A stretch of DNA of 64,000 nt from Actinomycetales bacterium (GTDB lineage: Bacteria > Actinomycetota > Actinomycetes > Actinomycetales > Dermatophilaceae), in contig JADJVI010000027.1 in NCBI GenBank assembly GCA_016710645.1, positions 49,818 to 113,817 on the forward strand. Direction: 5' to 3'. This document shows, piece after piece, positions 52,930 to 61,291 of the stretch. Every line of letters begins with the position of its first letter. Position 1 is the first letter of the stretch. Position numbers and translations under genes: made by a program. The notes under the pieces were generated by a model, which worked only from the letters and a program-made list of their open reading frames with translations, ran no database searches and had not been told where the DNA came from.

Positions 52930-54255
52930 TCAGCGTCCGCTCAGCGCATCGCGCATCGGAACGAATTTGGCGTCGGCTTCCGACACCTCGGCCTCAGGAT
53001 CAGACCCCGCGACAATCCCGCAGCCGGCGAAGATCCGCAGTTGGCGGGCGCCGTGGTTCTCGTAGGAACCCGAGCGCAGCGCGATGCCCCACTCGCCGTC
53101 GCCAGAAGCGTCGGTCCAGCCGACCGGACCGGTATACCGGCCGCGGTCCATGCCTTCCAACTCGGCGATGAGGGCCACGGCCTCGCGGGTCGGGGTGCCG
53201 CCAACGGCAGCCGACGGGTGCAGCGACGCGGCCAGAGTGAGCGAGGTGACGTCGTCGGAGGCGACCCCCGTGACATCGGTCGCGAGGTGCATGACATTGG
53301 GCAGGTGCAGGACGAAGGGTGACTCGGGCACGTTCGTCGACGAGCAGTGCGGGGCCAGGGCATCGGCGACCGAGCGCACGGCATATTCGTGCTCTTCCAG
53401 GTCCTTACTCGACCGGGCCAGCGAGGCGGCCAGGCCCAGGTCCTTGGCGTCGTCGCCGGTGCGTCGGATGGTGCCGGCGAGGACCCTCGAGGTGACCAGG
53501 CCGCGCTCGCGGCGCACCAGCAGCTCGGGAGTAGCGCCGAGCATGCCGTCGACCGCGAAGACCCAGGTGTTGTCATAGCGGCGGGCCAGAGCCTGCAGCA
53601 CCCAGCGTGGGTCGATGGGTTCGGCGGCCTCGACGAGCAGATCGCGGGCCAGGACGACCTTGTCGAGGGCGCCCGCCGTGATCCGCTCGACGGCCTCGGC
53701 CACCCGAGCGGCCCATTGCGCGCTCGACAGCGCACCGTCGGCGAAGCTCACCTCCGTCGGCGGCCACGGCGCGGGTTGGGCCGCGGGCAACGGCATGGGC
53801 GTCGGCCCGTGGCTGCTCGTCGTCACCCACCAGCGTCCGGCGCGGTGGCCGACCAGCACTCTCGGCACGATGAGGGTCGCCTCCGCCGCGGAGTCGTCGG
53901 CGAACGGGAAGGTGCCGAAACACACCGGGCCGGTGCCCGGCATACCGATCTCGTCCCGCACCACCGCATGCGCGGCCGTATGCCGCCACCAGGCATCCGC
54001 CTCGGCGAACCGCTGCGGGCCGCGGGTGCGGAAGCCGACCGCTTCACCCCAGCCGACCAAACCCTCGCCGCGGCGCACCCACGACACCAACCCGGCCGGG
54101 TTCAGGCGGCCGCGCCGCAAGGGGAGGGGCAGCAGGTCGAGCAGCGGGCCTGGGTCATCGAGTTCGACGGTGCGGACCACCAGGGGCGCGCCCACCGTGG
54201 GAGTCGCCCCCGGGTCCGGCGCGATGGCCTGGACAGGCCGCGGGAGGGTGGACAT
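52930..54255 (-). CDS. menF: Isochorismate synthase
   Basis: 441 residues from the ATG at 54255. The chorismate-binding domain is C-terminal: LDKVVLARDL, SRVLAGTIRRTG, SLHPSAAVGGTPTREAV and the final block GRYTGPVGWTDASGDGEW. It isomerises chorismate into isochorismate, the first committed step to menaquinone. It is followed immediately by menD on the same strand. Confidence 0.94.
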   Translation of the reverse strand: MSTLPRPVQAIAPDPGATPTVGAPLVVRTVELDDPGPLLDLLPLPLRRGRLNPAGLVSWVRRGEGLVGWGEAVGFRTRGPQRFAEADAWWRHTAAHAVVRDEIGMPGTGPVCFGTFPFADDSAAEATLIVPRVLVGHRAGRWWVTTSSHGPTPMPLPAAQPAPWPPTEVSFADGALSSAQWAARVAEAVERITAGALDKVVLARDLLVEAAEPIDPRWVLQALARRYDNTWVFAVDGMLGATPELLVRRERGLVTSRVLAGTIRRTGDDAKDLGLAASLARSSKDLEEHEYAVRSVADALAPHCSSTNVPESPFVLHLPNVMHLATDVTGVASDDVTSLTLAASLHPSAAVGGTPTREAVALIAELEGMDRGRYTGPVGWTDASGDGEWGIALRSGSYENHGARQLRIFAGCGIVAGSDPEAEVSEADAKFVPMRDALSGR

Positions 54256-54326
54256 CGTCAGACATGGTACGCGCGGGTTCGGGCACCCTCGGGCGCACTC
54301 GGGATGGGACGGCGTCGGGCGGCAGG

Positions 54327-55016
54327 TCAGCGAGTTGCGCGGTGCAGAGCGACGATCCCGCCGGTGAGGTTGCGCCACTGCACCTGCTGCCACCCCGCCG
54401 CAGTGATCTTCGCGGCGAGAGCGCGCTGGTCGGGCCAGTCGCGGATCGAGTCGGCCAAGTAGACATAGGACTCGGGGTTAGAGGCCGTCCGTCGCGCGAC
54501 CCCCGGCAGCGCTCGGAGAACCCCTTCCCGGTATGCCGTGCGGACCGGCGCCAGGGTCGGCTGGCTGAACTCGCAAATCACCAGTCGCCCACCGGGTTTC
54601 GTCACGCGAGCGAACTCGCTCAGCGCACCCGTGACGTCGACCACATTGCGTAGCCCGAAGGACATCGTCACGGCATCGAACGACGCGTCCGCGAAGGGCA
54701 GCCGGGTCGCGTCAGCGGCGGTGAACGCCAGGTCGGGACGCCGCCGCCGCCCCACCCGCAGCATGCCGAGGGAGAAATCGGCGGGGACGACGTGGACGCC
54801 GGCGTCGGCGAACGGCTCGGAACTCGTGCCGGTGCCGGCTGCGATGTCCAGGACGACCTGGCCGGGCACCGCGTCGACGGCTCGGTACGTCGCGCGCCGC
54901 CACATCCGGTCGATGCCCACGGTGAGGACGGAATTGGTGAGGTCGTACTTCTCGGCCACGGTGTCGAACATCGACGCGACGTCCTGGGGGGCCTTGTCGA
55001 GCTGGGCGCGAGTCAT
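54327..55016 (-). CDS. ubiE: Demethylmenaquinone methyltransferase
   Basis: 229 residues from the ATG at 55016. The SAM motif VLDIAAGTGTSS, FDAVTMSFGLRNVVD and the MenG/UbiE signature VTKPGGRLVICEFS are all present. It performs the last methylation of the menaquinone ring. It leads the menF-menD-murJ strand block. It is also named menG. Confidence 0.95.
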   Translation of the reverse strand: MTRAQLDKAPQDVASMFDTVAEKYDLTNSVLTVGIDRMWRRATYRAVDAVPGQVVLDIAAGTGTSSEPFADAGVHVVPADFSLGMLRVGRRRRPDLAFTAADATRLPFADASFDAVTMSFGLRNVVDVTGALSEFARVTKPGGRLVICEFSQPTLAPVRTAYREGVLRALPGVARRTASNPESYVYLADSIRDWPDQRALAAKITAAGWQQVQWRNLTGGIVALHRATR

Positions 55017-55087
55017 GCCGCCATCCTGCCAGCCCGCCGGCCGGCATACCGGCTGTCGGGTGCCCATAGGGGCGGGGGAGGGGACGG

Positions 55088-55134
55088 TTCCCCCGGGGAG
55101 GCAACCCCGGGGGAATCCGCCCCGGGGGAGCGGA
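55088..55134 (+). promoter_or_regulatory. Structured 5' leader candidate of the wall hydrolase gene
   Basis: A perfect 11-base stem (55088-55098 with 55105-55115, loop AGGCAA) is followed at once by a second stem TCCGCCCC/GGGGGAGCGGA-like (55116-55134). The region lies between divergent ubiE and the wall hydrolase. Actinobacterial wall hydrolase genes are often under c-di-AMP (ydaO-type) riboswitches, but I could not match that consensus. It may be only a terminator. Confidence 0.35.
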
Positions 55135-55219
55135 CCTCTTATGCCGCACCCCGTGGCCTCGCTTTGCTTCACCAATCCGGGCGGTGAGCCAACCGACAAG
55201 CGGAAAGCGAGCGACAGCG

Positions 55220-57673
55220 ATGAGCAGGCGATGGTGGCGCAGTATCGGCGCAGCATTGGCGTTCGGCGTGGCGGCCTCGGGGGTGGTCACGGCGTTCCCG
55301 CCGGTCGCGGAGGCGGCCACCCCGGCCTACAACATCGCCGTCCTCGGCGACTCGTGGGCATCCGGGGAAGGCCTGGGCAGCTACTACGCCGGGACCGATT
55401 CTGGATCGAACCTGTGCCATCGTTCGCAGTTCGCCTGGACCCGGCAGCTGATCCTGCCCGGGCTCAACTACAGCATCCAGCAGCTCGGCGACTCCGGGAA
55501 CGGGGTGACCTACAACAACTACGCGTGTAGCGGCGCGACAACGGAGATCCTGCGGCAAGGCTGGCCCCGCGACGTCCCTGAGCCCAGGAATCAGAACGAA
55601 GGCTCCCAACTCACCCACCTCACCGGTAATGAAACCCACATCTTCCTCAGCATCGGTGGCAACGACCTGAAGTTCGACGACGTGATCGGCGTCTGCATGT
55701 TGGGATCCACCCTCTGCGCGATCAAGACCCTTGACACGGTCGAGCAGATTCCGACGGTCATGCAGCGCACCCGCGAGGTACTGAGGGCCATCCACGCCAA
55801 GAGTCCCCGGGCCAAGATCTATCTCAACGGGTATGCAGAGCTGTTCGATTGGCGGATCTATCTCTACTTCCCCGGTCTGGTGATGGTCAATGACGCCGCG
55901 TCCAGGATGGATGTTCAGCAGAGGGACATGGTCGCTGCCGCGCGGGCGGAGGGCATTGATGTCAACTACATCTCGTTGCTCACCTTCTTCCATGGCCACG
56001 GGTCGTATTCGCCGGAACCCTGGATCTTCGAGATCAACACTCAGACTCTGCCCCCACCTCCGAATTCCTTGCACCCCAATCTGACTGGTGCCGCGGTCAT
56101 TGCCGGCGTTGTCGCGGGTCACGTGCAGATCGGTGCTGCCCAGCCCGCGCCGATTCCCAGCTCGGCAGGCTCAGGGACACCGACGGGCACCTACTGGCCG
56201 AAGCTGACGTCGAGCTTGTGCCCGACGGTCATCGTCCAGGGAACGAGCGGGGATTGCGTGCGGGAACTGCAGAACCTGCTCAACAGTTATGGCGCGGGTC
56301 TGAGCATCGACGGCTCGTTCGGCCCGGCGACCTACGGCGCGGTGCGCAATTTCCAGTCCCAGGCGCGGATTGCCGTCGACGGACAGGTCGGTCCGCAGAC
56401 CAAGAACGCCCTGTATGCCGGCACCGGCACCATCCCGAGCCCGGGCAACCTCAAGAGCTCGGCCTGTCCGACCAATATCCAGCAAGGCGACCGGGGTTCG
56501 TGCGTGGTCGAGTTGCAGGGCCTGCTCAACCGGTATGGCGCCAAGGTCACCGTCGACGGCATCTTCGGGCCCAACACCTATGACGCGGTCCGGGCCTTCC
56601 AAAGCGCTCGCGGGCTCACCTCCGACGGGATCGTCGGGGTCAACACCAAGGCCGCGCTCTACGCGAGCGTCCCGACGCCGAGCACCCAGCTGGACCTGCG
56701 CTCGACGGCCTGCCCGACCCTCATCAAGTACGGCGAGGTCGACGGCTGCGTGAGCACCCTGCAGTCCCTGCTCAACGCCAAGGGCTGGGCCCTCACGGTG
56801 GATGGCGACTTCGGCGACAAGACCCTCGCCGCCGTGCGGGCCTTCCAGACCAGCAAGGGCCTCACCTCCGACGGCATCGTCGGGCCCAACACCAAGACCG
56901 CCCTGTATGCCGGTGTGTCGACGACCGCCGCGACCGGTGCTCCCGCGGCCATCACCCTCACCTCCACGTCGTGCCCGAACCTCATCCAGATGGGACAACG
57001 CAGTGGCTGTGTGACCGAGCTCCAGAGTTTGCTCAACAAGCAGGGTGCTGGGCTCGTCGTCGACGGCAGCTTCGGCGCCCTCACCCAGGTCGCCGTGGTC
57101 ACCTTCCAGCAGCAGGCTGGGCTCACCGCCGACGGCATCGTGGGACCCAACACCAAGGCCGCCCTCTACGGCCGGGCTGTGCCGCCAACCCCCACAGCGA
57201 AGACCGGGTCGGCGCTGAGGACGGCCATGCTGACGTTCGCGCAGTCGGTCCTTCCGCAGAAGATCCCCTACGTGTGGGGCGGCGGGCACACGGCATACCC
57301 AGGTCCGTCGCTCGGCACCTGCGCGGGCTACACCGGCAGCATCCAGCCGTGCCCGGCCGACCACACCGTCGGCCTGGATTGCTCCGGCTTCGTGCGGTGG
57401 GTGATCTTCAAGGCCGGCGGCGGCGACTTCGGCTACCTCGCTGACGGTATGTACCGCAGCACCAAGAGCATGGCGGTGTCGGCTGCGTCGGCGGTGCCGG
57501 GCGACCTCATCTTCTTCGGGTCGACGACTAAGGTCACTCACGTCGCGATCTATGCGGGCGTCATCGACGGGGTGCGCAAGATGTACGAGGCGCCCTACAC
57601 CGGTGCGACCGTGTCGCTCAATCCGGTGAGCCGACGCACCGACCTGGTCGGCTACGAACGGGTCGGGGGCTGA
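55220..57673 (+). CDS. Secreted SGNH hydrolase, four peptidoglycan-binding repeats, NlpC/P60 peptidase
   Basis: 817 residues from the ATG at 55220 (a GTG at 55184 is possible). A signal peptide ends about AEA-AT. The SGNH esterase domain (about 35-300) has GDSWASGEGL, GGND and the catalytic SLHPN. Four PG_binding_1 repeats (about 330-655) each begin with a CP...C pair and contain DG-F/G-x-x-T and VG-x-x-T-K-x-ALYA. The NlpC/P60 domain (about 665-817) has GLDCSGFVRW with the nucleophilic Cys, and VTHVAIYAG with the His. Likely an envelope enzyme that can both de-esterify and cut peptide stems. Confidence 0.9.
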   Translation: MSRRWWRSIGAALAFGVAASGVVTAFPPVAEAATPAYNIAVLGDSWASGEGLGSYYAGTDSGSNLCHRSQFAWTRQLILPGLNYSIQQLGDSGNGVTYNNYACSGATTEILRQGWPRDVPEPRNQNEGSQLTHLTGNETHIFLSIGGNDLKFDDVIGVCMLGSTLCAIKTLDTVEQIPTVMQRTREVLRAIHAKSPRAKIYLNGYAELFDWRIYLYFPGLVMVNDAASRMDVQQRDMVAAARAEGIDVNYISLLTFFHGHGSYSPEPWIFEINTQTLPPPPNSLHPNLTGAAVIAGVVAGHVQIGAAQPAPIPSSAGSGTPTGTYWPKLTSSLCPTVIVQGTSGDCVRELQNLLNSYGAGLSIDGSFGPATYGAVRNFQSQARIAVDGQVGPQTKNALYAGTGTIPSPGNLKSSACPTNIQQGDRGSCVVELQGLLNRYGAKVTVDGIFGPNTYDAVRAFQSARGLTSDGIVGVNTKAALYASVPTPSTQLDLRSTACPTLIKYGEVDGCVSTLQSLLNAKGWALTVDGDFGDKTLAAVRAFQTSKGLTSDGIVGPNTKTALYAGVSTTAATGAPAAITLTSTSCPNLIQMGQRSGCVTELQSLLNKQGAGLVVDGSFGALTQVAVVTFQQQAGLTADGIVGPNTKAALYGRAVPPTPTAKTGSALRTAMLTFAQSVLPQKIPYVWGGGHTAYPGPSLGTCAGYTGSIQPCPADHTVGLDCSGFVRWVIFKAGGGDFGYLADGMYRSTKSMAVSAASAVPGDLIFFGSTTKVTHVAIYAGVIDGVRKMYEAPYTGATVSLNPVSRRTDLVGYERVGG

Positions 57674-57825
57674 CCCCATGGCTGGCGCCCGGCCCACGTC
57701 CCTGTCCACAGCTCTGCCCACAGCTCTGCCGACCTCCCGCCCCTCGCCGTTGGCGCCCGTCCGGCTGCACACGGTGCCGCCCAGGACGACGTCGACCTAC
57801 CGACCCCCGTGCCCCGAGGCGCCCG

Positions 57826-58746
57826 GTGCGGTATACAGACGGCGTGGAGGCGCACATCGGTCAACGGAAGGCGGTCTACGCCCAGGGCAAGGGCGAGTCC
57901 GCCCCGACTCTGCGCGGTCACGTCGTCATCGAGGACCTCACCGACATCCTCGATCGCATCGCTGCCCGCAGCGGACCCAACGGACCTCAAGGCGAGGTCA
58001 CCCAGTGGATCCTGTCCGAGGGTGCCCGGCACCTCAGCGAACGTCTCGCGGAGAGCGTGCCCTACGGCGACGAGGGGCGCTCGCTGCCGCGGGTGCTGTC
58101 GGCGTTGGTCGGGCACGAACCCTTCGCTCGCACGTCGCTCGACCTCAGCGTGCACCAGATGTTGCGCCGATGGCCGCAGGCCTCCGACTGGTACGACGAC
58201 CTGTTGGCCTATGTGCTGCGGCCACATCTCGTCGCGGCCAATCTGGATGCCGTGTCGCGGGCGCTGCCGTTCTGGACCTCGCTGCGGCTGGCTGATTTCG
58301 TGCGGGAGTTCACCACCCACCAGGTGACCCGCCCGGAGCCCGACGCGCTCTACCAACTCTCCGACATCGTCGAGGCGATGTGGCCCGATCATCCGGTGGT
58401 CAAGGCCTCGCGGGTTCGGTTCCGCCAGGCCATCGTCGACCTGTGGGGTCCCCTCTTCGTCGGTGGTATGGGCATCTACGGCCTGCGGCTGCGTCCCGGG
58501 GTCCAGATCGAGGAGATGATCTGGACCTTCCAGGCGCTGGCGTCCTGGGAGATCCGCGAGCGCCGGGTGCTGGCCGACCTGCCGTGGCGGGTCGACCAGG
58601 CCAGCGGGATAGAAGAACCGACCTGTGCGCATGCGCTCTTGGTCTATCTCGCCGGTGCCCTGGAAGACATGCAGGGCCGCTTCCTGTCCGTCGAGGAACT
58701 CGCCGACCGGCGGTCGACCATCGCGGAGTCGGCGACCGGTGCGTGA
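57826..58746 (+). CDS. Unrecognised helical protein
   Basis: 306 residues from a GTG (a GTG at 57844 is another candidate). It appears all-helical and soluble, with DLTDILDRIAARSGPNG, and many Trp/Leu-rich helices. A TetR-like C-terminal or ligand-binding fold is possible, but no HTH motif was found and I make no assignment. It stands alone between the wall hydrolase and the menJ-nuo block, 152 bases after the former. Confidence 0.7.
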   Translation: MRYTDGVEAHIGQRKAVYAQGKGESAPTLRGHVVIEDLTDILDRIAARSGPNGPQGEVTQWILSEGARHLSERLAESVPYGDEGRSLPRVLSALVGHEPFARTSLDLSVHQMLRRWPQASDWYDDLLAYVLRPHLVAANLDAVSRALPFWTSLRLADFVREFTTHQVTRPEPDALYQLSDIVEAMWPDHPVVKASRVRFRQAIVDLWGPLFVGGMGIYGLRLRPGVQIEEMIWTFQALASWEIRERRVLADLPWRVDQASGIEEPTCAHALLVYLAGALEDMQGRFLSVEELADRRSTIAESATGA

Positions 58747-58845
58747 GGCACGCGGAAGCGCGGTGCACGGCATACCGGACTGGTTCTGAGCCGGGCCGAA
58801 AGGCGGTGTGAGCGGGCCGTGAGGACCCCCTAGACTGACGCGAGT

Positions 58846-58863
58846 TCGTGCACCCTTTCACAA
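58846..58863. promoter_or_regulatory. Rex operator candidate upstream of menJ-nuo
   Basis: TCGTGCACCCTTTCACAA matches the Rex consensus at 12 of 14 defined positions, with a perfect right half. It lies just after a -10-like TAGACT (58831-58836), so it would cover the transcription start. NADH control of this respiratory block would fit Rex, which regulates nuo in streptomycetes. Confidence 0.6.
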
Positions 58864-58871
58864 GCTCCGCG

Positions 58872-60188
58872 ATGGGATCTCTCACTGTGAGTAGCGCACC
58901 GGCGCCGGCCCCCCAGGGCCGGGAGACGGCCGATGTCGTCGTCGTCGGCGCAGGTCCCGGAGGATCGGCCACGGCCGCCTATCTCGCCGGCCGCGGCATC
59001 GACGTCGTGCTGCTGGAGAAGGCCGCCTTCCCGCGCGACAAGATCTGCGGCGACGGCCTGACCCCCCGCGCGGTGAAGGAACTCATCCGCCTTGGCGTCG
59101 ACACCACCGGCTGGGCGCGCACCCACGGGCTGCGGATCATCGGCGGCGGGCGCACCTTCACCCTCGACTGGCCCGATACCGGCAGCTTCCCCAACTACGG
59201 CCTGGTCCGCACCCGCGCTCAGCTCGACGAGACGCTCGCCCGGCACGCGCAGGGGCGCGGCGCTCGGCTGCACGAGCGCACCAGCGTCACCGCGCCGCTG
59301 CGCGATGGCACCGGCCGAGTCGTCGGCGTCAGCGCCAAGCGGCTCGATGACCGCGGTCGCCCCACCGGCGAGGTCGTGGAATACCACGCACCCGTCGTCG
59401 TCGCCGCCGACGGCGTTTCCTCGCGCCTGGCCACGGCGGTCGGCCGCGAGAAGCGTGAGGACCGGGTCATGGGGGTCGCCGTCCGCGCGTACTACCGCAC
59501 CCCGCGCCGCGACGACTACCTCGAGTCCCACCTTGAGCTGTGGACCACCGACGACGCCGGCCAGCGGATGCTCATGCCCGGCTACGGCTGGCTCTTCCCC
59601 CTCGAAGACGGCCGCACCAACGTGGGCCTGGGCATCCTCGACACCTCCAGCGCCTTCGGCAAGACCGACTACAAAGACGTCATGCGCCGCTGGGTCGACA
59701 GCCTCGCCGAGCGCTGGGCGCTGGAACCCGACCTCTCCGCCGGCCCGATCCGCGGCGCCGCGCTCCCGATGGGCTTCAACCGCACTCCCTTGTATGCCGA
59801 TGGCCTCCTTCTTGTCGGCGACGCGGCCGGGATGGTCAACCCGTTCAACGGCGAGGGCATCGATTACGCCCTGGAAGCCGGTCGGGTGAGTGCCGACGTC
59901 ATCGCCCAGGCGCTGGCGCGAGGCGGTGCCGACGCGCGGGAGCAAGCGTTGACGGCATACCCCCGGATCATGAAGGACGAACTCGGCGGCTACTTCACGC
60001 TGGGACGGTGGTTCGCGCGGGCCATCGGCAATCCCGAGGTGATGCGCCTGGCGACGAAGTACGGCCTCCCGCGCACCGCCCTCATGCGACTGCTGCTCAA
60101 GATCATGGCCAACCTGCCCGAAGAACACGGCGGACGCGCCGACGACCGGCTGGTGCGGATGCTGTCGCGGATGGCGCCGGACGCATGA
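58872..60188 (+). CDS. menJ: Geranylgeranyl reductase-family FAD enzyme, probable menaquinone reductase
   Basis: 438 residues from the ATG at 58872. A GTG at 58848 is in frame but falls inside the Rex site and is disfavoured. The FAD-binding motif VVVGAGPGGSATAAYLA is N-terminal. DKICGDGLTPRAV and GDAAGMVNPFNGEGIDYAL are family hallmarks. Mycobacterial MenJ (Rv0561c) saturates one isoprene of menaquinone; the location beside nuo supports the same role. No membrane helix is predicted. Confidence 0.88.
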   Translation: MGSLTVSSAPAPAPQGRETADVVVVGAGPGGSATAAYLAGRGIDVVLLEKAAFPRDKICGDGLTPRAVKELIRLGVDTTGWARTHGLRIIGGGRTFTLDWPDTGSFPNYGLVRTRAQLDETLARHAQGRGARLHERTSVTAPLRDGTGRVVGVSAKRLDDRGRPTGEVVEYHAPVVVAADGVSSRLATAVGREKREDRVMGVAVRAYYRTPRRDDYLESHLELWTTDDAGQRMLMPGYGWLFPLEDGRTNVGLGILDTSSAFGKTDYKDVMRRWVDSLAERWALEPDLSAGPIRGAALPMGFNRTPLYADGLLLVGDAAGMVNPFNGEGIDYALEAGRVSADVIAQALARGGADAREQALTAYPRIMKDELGGYFTLGRWFARAIGNPEVMRLATKYGLPRTALMRLLLKIMANLPEEHGGRADDRLVRMLSRMAPDA

Positions 60189-60281
60189 TCGTCAGCCTCT
60201 GCACAGCCCGCGCCGGCGCATCTGTGACCGACCTCGCGACCCGCCCACCCCTAGGGGCAGAAAGCCGCAACGGCGCCCCCC

Positions 60282-60335
60282 TAGGATGGGCCAAGGCGTG
60301 CGCGACCACGAATGACGGCTGCCGTCGCGGCAGCC
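60282..60335 (+). promoter_or_regulatory. Possible nuo promoter and leader hairpin
   Basis: TAGGAT at 60282-60287 resembles a -10 element; no clear -35 was found. A 7-base stem GGCTGCC/GGCAGCC (60317-60335) follows in the leader, 28 bases before the nuoA start. This would allow nuo expression independent of menJ. Confidence 0.35.
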
Positions 60336-60363
60336 TGACCACCACCGAAAGGGGAGCGACGGG

Positions 60364-60726
60364 ATGAGCGAGTCCTACGTTCCACTGCTATTCATGCTCG
60401 GTCTCGGAGCGGCCTTCGCCCTGGTGTCGGTGGGGGTCTCTCTCATCGTCGGCCCGAAGCGCTACAACCGAGCCCAGATGGAGGCCTACGAGTGCGGCAT
60501 CCAGCCCTCGCCGCAAGCCTCCGGCGGTGGTCGCGTGCCCGTGAAGTACTACCTCATCGCGATGATGTTCATCATCTTCGACGTCGAGTCGCTCTTCCTC
60601 TACCCGTTCGCGGTGGCCTTCAACTCGATGGGCCTGTTCGCGCTGGTCGAGATGATCCTGTTCATCGCAACCGTCTTCGTCGCCTACGCCTATGTCTGGC
60701 GGCGTGGCGGCCTCGAGTGGGACTGA
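60364..60726 (+). CDS. nuoA: NADH-quinone oxidoreductase subunit A
   Basis: 120 residues with three membrane helices. The family motif YECGIQPS is at about 42-49, and FDVESLFLYPFAVA is in helix two. AAAGGGGAG precedes the ATG. It is a membrane-arm subunit near the quinone site of complex I, and begins the nuo operon. nuoB follows after 10 bases. Confidence 0.97.
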   Translation: MSESYVPLLFMLGLGAAFALVSVGVSLIVGPKRYNRAQMEAYECGIQPSPQASGGGRVPVKYYLIAMMFIIFDVESLFLYPFAVAFNSMGLFALVEMILFIATVFVAYAYVWRRGGLEWD

Positions 60727-60736
60727 AGGAGACGCC

Positions 60737-61291
60737 ATGGGTCTGGAAGAGAAACTCCCCGCAGGCATCCTGCTCTCGACCGTCGAGGCGCTGGCCGGCT
60801 ACATGCGCAAGGCCTCGATCTGGCCGGCGACCTTCGGCCTGGCCTGCTGCGCCATCGAGATGATGGCCGTCGGCACCCCCGACTACGACATCGCGCGCTT
60901 TGGCATGGAGCGCTTCTCCGCGACGCCCCGCCAGGCCGACCTCATGATCGTCGCCGGCCGGGTGTCGCAGAAGATGGCCCCCGTCGTGCGTCAGGTCTAC
61001 GACCAGATGCCCGAACCCAAGTGGGTCATCTCGATGGGCGTCTGCGCGAGCTCGGGCGGCATGTTCAACAACTACGCGATCGTCCAGGGCGTCGACCACA
61101 TCGTGCCCGTCGACATCTACCTGCCCGGCTGCCCCCCGCGGCCACAGATGCTGCTCAACGCGATCATCATGCTGCACAAGCAGATCGAGAGTATGCCGCT
61201 CGGCGTCAACCGTGAGAAGGCCGCCCGCGCGGCGGAAGCGGCTGCGCTGCAAGCGATTCCGACGTCCCAGATGAAGGGGTTGCTCGCATGA
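60737..61291 (+). CDS. nuoB: NADH-quinone oxidoreductase subunit B
   Basis: 184 residues from the ATG at 60737 (GAAGGAG upstream). The four cluster N2 cysteines are in LACCAIEMM, GVCASSGG and PGCPPRP. It holds the last iron-sulfur cluster before the quinone. Its stop overlaps the nuoC start. Confidence 0.97.
   Translation: MGLEEKLPAGILLSTVEALAGYMRKASIWPATFGLACCAIEMMAVGTPDYDIARFGMERFSATPRQADLMIVAGRVSQKMAPVVRQVYDQMPEPKWVISMGVCASSGGMFNNYAIVQGVDHIVPVDIYLPGCPPRPQMLLNAIIMLHKQIESMPLGVNREKAARAAEAAALQAIPTSQMKGLLA

Noticed and set aside
55088..55134. Confident ydaO/c-di-AMP riboswitch call
   Set aside because: Only general features (GC hairpins, wall hydrolase downstream) agree; conserved core sequence was not found.
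58848..58871. Upstream GTG start for menJ
   Set aside because: It falls inside the candidate Rex operator and has no ribosome-binding site; the ATG at 58872 leaves the complete FAD motif.
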